A DNA stretch of 64,000 bases. Origin: Bryobacterales bacterium. GTDB lineage: Bacteria; Acidobacteriota; Terriglobia; Bryobacterales; Bryobacteraceae. Both the position numbers and the translations under genes were made by a program. Location: the NCBI GenBank assembly GCA_020847045.1, contig JADLCT010000108.1, forward strand, positions 1 to 64,000, in the 5' to 3' direction. This document shows positions 57,934 to 64,000 of the stretch, piece by piece. The stretch's first letter is position 1. Each line of letters opens with the position of its first letter. The notes under the pieces were generated by a model. The model did not search any database and was not told where the DNA came from. It worked only from the letters and a program-made list of their open reading frames with translations.

Positions 57934-60761
57934 AACGTAGCGTATGGTTCACCGCGCTGGCCGTGGCGGGCGCGGGTGTGGCGTTGTGGGTGGTCGCAAA
58001 GCCGGGCGCCGTGCTGTCGCAGGACGCGGCGGCCAAGCCGTCACGTCTCGGCGACGGCATCGCCGAGGTGCGCATCGAACTGGGCCTGCTGGATCGCGCC
58101 GGCCGCGAGTGGAAGGGGAAGCTGTCGGTCACCGGCGGCGAAGTTCTCACGGTGCGGAACTGGCGTCCTCGTCCCGGCGACACGGTGACCAACACCGGCT
58201 GGACGCTCTCCACATGGAAGGCTCCGAACTTCGTGAAACGCCCCTGGGAGAAGCCGTTCAACGAACCGCAACAGACTTACATCCGCCAGCCCGGCGTGCT
58301 GATGCAGGTGCGCGGCTCGGCGGCAACGGCGCTGTCCATTGAAACCGCGGACGGCTCGTTCGAGGTGAAGCCCTTCGCCATGGAATATGGTGAGGACCGC
58401 CGCGAACTGGCCGGGCAGGTCTCCGTGCGCCGCGTGGCCGCCATGGAGAGCGTTTCCAACCCCGCGGCGAATTCGGACTTCGCCACCGTGGCCGCCGCCG
58501 CCAATGGCGACCTGTGGACCGCCTGGGTGGAGTTTGCCAACGGCAAGAACGCCGTGATGGCCCGCCGCCGCTCGGCCGGCCAGTGGAGCGCCATCGAAAA
58601 GGTGTCTGGCGATCACACCGATGTCTTTGTTGTGAAGGCCGCGCGCGACGGCATGGGCGGCGTGGTGTTCGCCTGGTCGGCGCAGGTGAACGGCAACTTC
58701 GACGTCTACGCCCGCCGCTGGGACGGCCGGACCTGGAGCGCCATCGAGCGCTTGAGCGACGCGCCGCAGCCGGACATCTATGTCACGCTCGCCACCGACG
58801 CGGAAGGGGGCGTGTGGGCGGCCTGGCAGGGATTCCGGAATGGGAAGTCCGACATTGTCGCCCGCCGCTGGCACAACACGTGGGCCGCGGCGGAAACCGT
58901 GTCCACGAGTCCGGCCAACGATTGGGCGCCGTCGCTGGCCGCCGACCGCGCGGGCCGCGTGTGGGCCGCCTGGGACACCTACGACAAAGGCAACTATGAC
59001 GTGGTGGTGCGCCGCTGGGAGAAGGGCGCGTGGGGCGAGGTGACGCCCGTCGCCGCCACGGGTAAGTTCGAAGCCTACCCGTCGGTGGTCTGCGACGGCC
59101 AGAACCGTCTCTGGATCGCCTGGAACGAAGCGGGCTTTGAATGGGGCAAGGACACCGGCTTCCTGCCGAAGATCGAAGGAACGGCGCTCTATTCGTGGCG
59201 CGTCGTGAAGACGGCCGTGCTCACCAGCGCCGGGTTGCAGGAGCCGGCCGGCCGTTTCGAGGAGTCGATGCCCGCCGCGCTACGCGGCTTCAACGATCTG
59301 CCGTCGCTCGCCGCCGACGCGAACGGGCGAGTCTGGATGAGCTTCCGCCACCGCCGCATCCGCCAGCCCGACATGCCTTCCGACACGCCGCTGCACCGGG
59401 CCAACTGGGAAATCTTCGTCACACGCCCGGAAGCCGCCGGATGGTCGGCGCCGGTGCAGTTGCCCGCAAGCTATGGCCGGCAGGATATGCGCACCGGCAT
59501 CGCCTCCGCCAGCGACGGCTTGTACGTCGCCTATCCCTACGACCGGCGCGACTTCGAGGATTATCTCTACCAGCGCGGCGAGGTGAACGTGGCGCGCATT
59601 CCTGTCATGGCGGCGGGCGTGCCTCCGGTGTTGAGGCCGGCGCCGCACGCCGAAATCAAGTGGTGGCCCATCCACCCGAACGAGCGCGCCGACCTGGACC
59701 GCATCCACTCCCATGTGATGACCGTGGCCGGCCGCCGCTTGAAAATTTACCGCGGCGATATCCACCGCCACACCGAATTTTCCATGGATGGGAACAACGA
59801 CGGCTCGCTGCTGGACACCTACCGCTATGCGATGGACGCCGCCGAGCTCGACTTCCTCATGGTGAGCGACCACAACGGCGCCGCCGGTCCCGACGAGCCT
59901 TACGTCAACTTCCTGCTGCAGCAGATGGCCGACGTCTTCCACGTGCCCGGCACCTTCGTCCCGTTCTACGGCTACGAACGTAGCGTGAACTACCCGAACG
60001 GCCACCGCAACGTAGTCTTCACCAAGCGCGGCAACCCGACGCTGCCCATCCCCCAGGCCGAGCAGAAAGGCGCGGTGGGCGCAAAGGCGCTCTACGAATA
60101 TTTGAAGAAGTATGACGGCATCGCCGTCTCCCACACCTCGGCCTCGAACATGGGCACCGACTGGCGCGACAACGATCCCGACGTGGAACCGCTTGTCGAG
60201 ATCTACCAGGGCGACCGTGTTTCGGTGGAATATCTGGGCGCTCCCAAGGCCGCCAATGCGGAGAACCCCAACTCCGCGCCGGGCGGCTTCCGGCCCGCCG
60301 GCTATGTGTGGAACGCCTGGGCCAAAGGCTACAAGCTGGGCGTGCAGGCCAGCTCCGACCACCTCTCGACGCACATCTCCTACGCCTGCACGCTATCGGA
60401 GGAGTTCACGCGGGAGAGCCTTCTCAACGCCATGCGCCGGCGGCAAAGCTACGGGGCCACCGACAACATCATCCTCGACTACCGCATCTCCGCCCCGGAC
60501 GGCGACCACGTGCAAGGGGCCAGCTTCCAAACCAGCGGTCCATTTGAGTTGAAGGTGAGCGTTATCGGCACCAAGCCCATTCGCCAGATCGACATCATCC
60601 GCTCGAACCAGTTCCTGATGACCTCGCATCCCAACACGAAGGAGGCCGCGCTCACCTTCCGCGATCAACAGCCGCAGCCGGGCGAGAGCTACTACTATGT
60701 GCGCGTGCAGCAGCACGATGACCAGATGGCGTGGTCGAGCCCGATCTGGATCAAGCGGTAG
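57930..60761 (+). CDS. Exported beta-propeller/PHP-domain (DUF3604-like) protein
   Basis: A 943-aa protein with an N-terminal signal or anchor (about residues 4-22). Residues 180-480 contain repeats of the form W-x-A-W...G-N-x-D-V...R-R-W...W-S, each about 45 residues, forming a propeller. The C-terminal ~330 residues carry PHP-type metal motifs: GDIHRHTEFSMDG, MVSDHNGAAG, GIAVSHTSASNMG and QASSDHLSTHIS. This agrees with DUF3604 metallo-hydrolases of unknown activity. The pairing with sulfatases suggests action on a sulfated glycan or a phosphoester. Longer upstream readings are shadows of the preceding gene. Confidence 0.85.
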   Translation: MKRSVWFTALAVAGAGVALWVVAKPGAVLSQDAAAKPSRLGDGIAEVRIELGLLDRAGREWKGKLSVTGGEVLTVRNWRPRPGDTVTNTGWTLSTWKAPNFVKRPWEKPFNEPQQTYIRQPGVLMQVRGSAATALSIETADGSFEVKPFAMEYGEDRRELAGQVSVRRVAAMESVSNPAANSDFATVAAAANGDLWTAWVEFANGKNAVMARRRSAGQWSAIEKVSGDHTDVFVVKAARDGMGGVVFAWSAQVNGNFDVYARRWDGRTWSAIERLSDAPQPDIYVTLATDAEGGVWAAWQGFRNGKSDIVARRWHNTWAAAETVSTSPANDWAPSLAADRAGRVWAAWDTYDKGNYDVVVRRWEKGAWGEVTPVAATGKFEAYPSVVCDGQNRLWIAWNEAGFEWGKDTGFLPKIEGTALYSWRVVKTAVLTSAGLQEPAGRFEESMPAALRGFNDLPSLAADANGRVWMSFRHRRIRQPDMPSDTPLHRANWEIFVTRPEAAGWSAPVQLPASYGRQDMRTGIASASDGLYVAYPYDRRDFEDYLYQRGEVNVARIPVMAAGVPPVLRPAPHAEIKWWPIHPNERADLDRIHSHVMTVAGRRLKIYRGDIHRHTEFSMDGNNDGSLLDTYRYAMDAAELDFLMVSDHNGAAGPDEPYVNFLLQQMADVFHVPGTFVPFYGYERSVNYPNGHRNVVFTKRGNPTLPIPQAEQKGAVGAKALYEYLKKYDGIAVSHTSASNMGTDWRDNDPDVEPLVEIYQGDRVSVEYLGAPKAANAENPNSAPGGFRPAGYVWNAWAKGYKLGVQASSDHLSTHISYACTLSEEFTRESLLNAMRRRQSYGATDNIILDYRISAPDGDHVQGASFQTSGPFELKVSVIGTKPIRQIDIIRSNQFLMTSHPNTKEAALTFRDQQPQPGESYYYVRVQQHDDQMAWSSPIWIKR

Positions 60762-60772
60762 CCGCCAGGCCG

Positions 60773-61948
60773 TCATCGCATGGCGCGCTGGGCGGCGATG
60801 TACATCATGGTGTGGGGGATGTAGCCGTGAACGGCGCCGGTAACGTTTTTGCCAGTTTTAGGGAGTGCGGCGTCAAAGGGCGGGCCCCAACGCTCGCGGG
60901 CCATGGGGAAGTAGTTCTGCGAAGCGAGCATGGGGAGCGATTGGGCCGGGACGGCGCCTTGATGGAAGCGGATGGAGTTGCCGCTGTGGAGCTGTTTGGA
61001 ATAGGCCTTTGAGGAGGAGATGATGCCGTCGAAGTCGATGACCTTCTTCACACGGCCGGAGCCGGCGCCGGCGCGGAAGCTTGCCGAGTAGGCGATGCCG
61101 GCGCTGAAGCTGGCCACGACAAGGGAGTTCACCGGGACCGGCGGGGCGTTGACGGAGTTCGTGCCGGCGGTGACATGACCGAGGATCTGGCCGAAGATCT
61201 TGTCCCAGTTACGGGGGAGGATTCCACAGGAGCCGGCCGAGGCGTTGGTCATGACCGGCATGATGAGAATCTGGCCGGTGCGCGCGGCGCAGAACAGGAT
61301 GGACATGAGGTCTTCCATGTAGTGAAAGACGCCGTCCCATCCGGCTTTGGATTTGTAGTTCTTGTCGTCGTAGCCGGCCTGGTGCGGCGTGGGGTGGAAG
61401 AAGAGAAGGACGTCGCGCGGGGCGGTGACGCCCGCGGGTACGACGGCTCCGAACCAGTTGGGGACGACGTCTTCGAAAATCTGGAAGTATTGAACGCTGC
61501 CCGAGCCGGAGACGGCGGTCCACTCGAAGACCTGGTCGTGGGCCAGTGAGGCCGGCACGGGGGAGTAGGCTTGGCCGCCAACGTGGTTGGCGCGGCCGTT
61601 GGGCGGGGCCATGCGCGAGACGTTGAGTTTGACAGGGACATCCGCGACGGGATGGAATTCGAGAACGGCCCTGTCCCAGGTCTCCCATTTGGCGGTGTTG
61701 GCAAAGATGGTGTCGCGCACAATCGGCTTCTTGCGGGCGCTCGGTTTGACGGTGACGGTCCAGAGGCTGGAGTCACCGGCGGTGCCGGTGGGGACGATCA
61801 TCAGGTCGTCGCCTTCGTTGACAGCGAAGAGGTCCTTTCCGGTGAAGTCGGTCTTGCCCCAGATGCCGATCAGGATGGTGTTGCCGTTGATGATGACGGT
61901 TTTATTGGAAATGCGCTCTCCACTGGGGTGCTTGTGGAAATGGGACAT
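60773..61948 (-). CDS. Unknown protein with alpha/beta-hydrolase-like elbow
   Basis: A 391-aa protein with no family I know. The N-terminal ~130 residues are beta-rich (NKTVIINGNTILIGIWGK, WTVTVKPSARKKP). The C-terminal part resembles an alpha/beta hydrolase: VLLFFHPTPHQAG near an oxyanion-type position, LVVASFSAGIAYSASF as a candidate nucleophile elbow (SFSAG), VIDFDG for the acid and GAVHGYIPHTMM for the histidine. There is no signal peptide. Third codon positions are more strongly C-biased than in flanking genes. ATG at 61948 is chosen over 61990. It converges on the PHP gene with 11 bp between. Confidence 0.7.
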   Translation of the reverse strand: MSHFHKHPSGERISNKTVIINGNTILIGIWGKTDFTGKDLFAVNEGDDLMIVPTGTAGDSSLWTVTVKPSARKKPIVRDTIFANTAKWETWDRAVLEFHPVADVPVKLNVSRMAPPNGRANHVGGQAYSPVPASLAHDQVFEWTAVSGSGSVQYFQIFEDVVPNWFGAVVPAGVTAPRDVLLFFHPTPHQAGYDDKNYKSKAGWDGVFHYMEDLMSILFCAARTGQILIMPVMTNASAGSCGILPRNWDKIFGQILGHVTAGTNSVNAPPVPVNSLVVASFSAGIAYSASFRAGAGSGRVKKVIDFDGIISSSKAYSKQLHSGNSIRFHQGAVPAQSLPMLASQNYFPMARERWGPPFDAALPKTGKNVTGAVHGYIPHTMMYIAAQRAMR

Positions 61949-62035
61949 GGCGTTAGCATACCGGAACAAATGATCCAGAATCATGCCCATTGCCCGCCCA
62001 CAGTCCGGGAGGTTCGCCGCGTAGCGCCAGCCGCC

Positions 62036-63643
62036 TCAGCCGTTCACCGGACCGTCGCCCTGGCTTAGCTCCGTCACGATGGTCTCCTTGCGTGCCACGG
62101 CCGCATGCACGCTGGACTCCAGCGCGACCCAGTACACCGTCGCCGCCAGCGCCGCTGCGAACGCCAGCATCCCGTAGAACGCCGCCTCGCTTTCAAAGGC
62201 GAACCGCGCCAGATACGCCAGCCCGATGGGCAGGCTCAGAACCGGGTAGGCGAACATGAGCAGGGCCTGCATCTTACCGGCCGCCGAACGCCGCCAGGAA
62301 TGCGACGGATCCACCGGGCGCGGGTAGTAGATCGAGGCGAGATTGCCTGCGGCCATCAGAAACAGCGCCAGGATGAACGCCACCAGATAGGACTCCGCCA
62401 GCTTGCCCGCCGTGATCGGCATGCGGAACAGGGCGCACACCACCGTCACCGCCGTGATCTCCAGGAACACGAAGATGGCCGAGGCGATGTTCTTCCCGAT
62501 GAGGACCATCGCGATGGGCGCCGGCGTGACATAGTAAAGCTGCGCCGCCGCGCGATCAAAGCCGAAGGTGTTCCAGAAACTTACCTCGCCCAGCAGCATC
62601 AGTGCGTAGACGGTGACAAAGGTGAGGTAGTTTGAGGTAAGCAGAGAAGGCCCCCCGCCGGAGCGCAGCGTCATCGGCAGCCACACGAGCAGCCCGAACG
62701 TGAAGCCCATGAAGAATACCAGCCGGAAGCGAGGCGCCCGGCTGAGAAAGCGCAGCTCCTTTTCCACCAGCACGCCCAGGGGATCGGGCAGGAAAAGGCC
62801 GGGCAGACGGTAGAGCCTCTCGCTCCAGGGCTCGGTGGCCGGTTCCGCTCCCGCGGTTTGAGCCTGTCCCGGCGCGTCCTCCCGCCTGAAGCCGCGCTCG
62901 AACTGCCAGCGCCCGAAAGCATAGGCCGCCGCCGTCCAGAACGCCAGCACCGCCACCGCGCCCGCGCTCAAGCGGCCCGCCGCCAGTTGTCCCGCCGCCG
63001 CCCACGGCCAGATGCCCAACGCCGTGTACTCCAGAAAGCGCGCCAGCCGTCCCGGCGCCCCGTGCAGCAGTAGCACCTGCGGCAGCCCGGCAATCAAAAT
63101 AATCAGCAGCACGCCCAGCTCGCGCGACCGCCGCCCCGAAAGCAAGCGCCCCAACAGATCGCGGAGGCCCACCGAAACGAACAGGTTCATGGCGGCAAAC
63201 GGCAGAAGCGCCAGCACGCCCCAGGCCGGCAGCGCCGGATTCATCCACACGCCCACGGTGGCCCCCACCAGCAGGAGGATCATCTCGATCCCCGTCGTCA
63301 GTCGCAGCATCACCTCCAGGCCGAACAGATGCGAGCGCTGAATCGGATACACCACCAGACGCTTCAGATCGAGCGACGCGCCCGCCGACACCAGCATCAG
63401 CGGCACCAGTTGCCAGTAGAGGCAGCCCGCCAGCAGCCCCTGCGGCAGGATGCGCCGGATGAGATCCACGCTGGCCGGTTGCGCGAACAGCAGCGCCAGC
63501 ATCGCCGCGCCGGCCGCCACCGTGGAATACCACAGCGCCGAAGCAACCGCCGTAATCCAAAGCCCGGCGCGGTGGCCGCGCGAATAAAAATTCAACAGCG
63601 TCCGCGCTTGCGCCCACAATATGGCCCGCGCCTGGGGGAACAT
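62036..63643 (-). CDS. ABC-2 type transporter permease
   Basis: A 535-aa membrane protein with about 12 hydrophobic segments in two halves, separated by a hydrophilic loop near residues 255-300. The first half starts with a cytosolic amphipathic helix (ARAILWAQARTLLNFYSRG). Layout and partner match large two-half ABC-2 exporters (YhgE/NatB-like class). The substrate is unknown. ATG at 63643 follows the ATPase stop by 5 bp; codons beyond it are shadows of the ATPase gene. The nearest gene downstream is 87 bp away. Confidence 0.87.
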   Translation of the reverse strand: MFPQARAILWAQARTLLNFYSRGHRAGLWITAVASALWYSTVAAGAAMLALLFAQPASVDLIRRILPQGLLAGCLYWQLVPLMLVSAGASLDLKRLVVYPIQRSHLFGLEVMLRLTTGIEMILLLVGATVGVWMNPALPAWGVLALLPFAAMNLFVSVGLRDLLGRLLSGRRSRELGVLLIILIAGLPQVLLLHGAPGRLARFLEYTALGIWPWAAAGQLAAGRLSAGAVAVLAFWTAAAYAFGRWQFERGFRREDAPGQAQTAGAEPATEPWSERLYRLPGLFLPDPLGVLVEKELRFLSRAPRFRLVFFMGFTFGLLVWLPMTLRSGGGPSLLTSNYLTFVTVYALMLLGEVSFWNTFGFDRAAAQLYYVTPAPIAMVLIGKNIASAIFVFLEITAVTVVCALFRMPITAGKLAESYLVAFILALFLMAAGNLASIYYPRPVDPSHSWRRSAAGKMQALLMFAYPVLSLPIGLAYLARFAFESEAAFYGMLAFAAALAATVYWVALESSVHAAVARKETIVTELSQGDGPVNG

Positions 63644-63648
63644 GGCCG

Positions 63649-64000
63649 CTAGCCCAGCCAGTCCAGCGTCTCGGCCGGACGCTCGGCGCCCACCACGCGC
63701 ACAAACGTGTCTTCGAGCGACTGCGACGAGCCGCGCAGTTCCGCCATGTCCGTCTCCATCACCAGACGGCCCTCGGCGATAATCGCCACGCGTTCGCACA
63801 ACCGCTCCACCACCTCCAGCACGTGCGAGGTGAGAAAAATCGTGGCCCCCTGGCGCACCTGGTCGAGCAGAATATCCTTCATCAGGCGCGCGCCCACGGC
63901 GTCCACTCCTTCAAAGGGCTCATCCATTAGAAAAAGTTTCGGCCGGTGAATGAGCGCCGCCGCCATGGCGCAGCGCTTGCGCATTCCTTTGGAATACTCG
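63649..64000 (-). CDS. ABC transporter ATPase, C-terminal part (cut by window end)
   Basis: The 3' 352 bp of an ATPase gene. The visible part starts in the signature region EYSKGMRKR, followed by Walker B LFLMDEPFEGVD and the switch His in FLTSHVLE. The remainder, including Walker A, lies beyond base 64000. It is coupled to the permease downstream by a 5-bp gap, giving a two-gene exporter. Confidence 0.92.
   Translation of the reverse strand, partial: EYSKGMRKRCAMAAALIHRPKLFLMDEPFEGVDAVGARLMKDILLDQVRQGATIFLTSHVLEVVERLCERVAIIAEGRLVMETDMAELRGSSQSLEDTFVRVVGAERPAETLDWLG

Noticed and set aside
1..64000. CRISPR arrays, insertion sequences or prophage
   Set aside because: No regularly spaced repeats, transposase or phage structural genes were seen anywhere in the window.

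Overview
The window is GC-rich chromosomal DNA from a member of the Acidobacteriota, most likely near Bryobacterales/Solibacter. The assignment is an inference. It rests on two secreted von Willebrand A proteins of the VWFA-related acidobacterial type, a PEP-CTERM protein, several Tat-signal secreted enzymes, two sulfatases, a TonB receptor with an N-terminal carboxypeptidase-regulatory domain, and the codon bias. I saw no integrase, transposase, CRISPR array or prophage genes. Most genes sit in short, translationally coupled operons, and many divergent neighbours have almost no intergenic DNA.

Layout. 1-45: 3' part of tRNA-Cys. 65-10259: housekeeping and unknowns: a glycosyltransferase, YggS, a PD-(D/E)XK-like protein with a DUF697-like partner, TatA, HU, RsmI, a degenerate JAMM membrane protein, a solo ClpB-type AAA+ ATPase, WecB and IF-1. 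10459-15936: an SDR, then an envelope sugar-oxidation cluster (ThuA-like protein, apiosidase-like GH, Tat-signal small subunit, GMC flavoprotein). 15996-25043: thioredoxin, then a six-gene minus-strand catabolic operon (M14 deacylase, sialidase-like protein, SDR, M81 peptidase, threonine-synthase-like and class III PLP enzymes) with divergent RidA and a DASS transporter. 25145-30976: PEP-CTERM protein, lytic transglycosylase, DinB protein, receiver/HD-GYP protein, DegT aminotransferase with a Tat-like signal, and a family 5 uracil-DNA glycosylase.

30995-37975: SelB head-to-head with a VWA protein, a cupin, a second VWA protein, an RluD-like synthase and a large split glycosyltransferase-like protein. 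38054-41986: polysaccharide operon (nucleotide-sugar dehydrogenase, GDP-mannose 3,5-epimerase, Wzm/Wzt-type ABC exporter). 42000-46786: PckA, an exported unknown, an HlyD-type adaptor and a UbiA/DPPR-synthase-like prenyltransferase. 46883-50413: cobalamin riboswitch, TonB receptor, a small protein and an ankyrin protein. 50527-61948: MFS transporter, OYE-type oxidoreductase, two sulfatases, FAD oxidoreductase, a propeller-PHP protein and an orphan hydrolase-like protein. 62036-64000: ABC-2 exporter, cut by the window end.

The best candidates for something new are the M81/PLP/RidA operon, the overlapping selB/VWA starts, the envelope glycoside-oxidation cluster, the PD-(D/E)XK/DUF697 pair and a recurrent promoter arrangement that predicts leaderless mRNAs.
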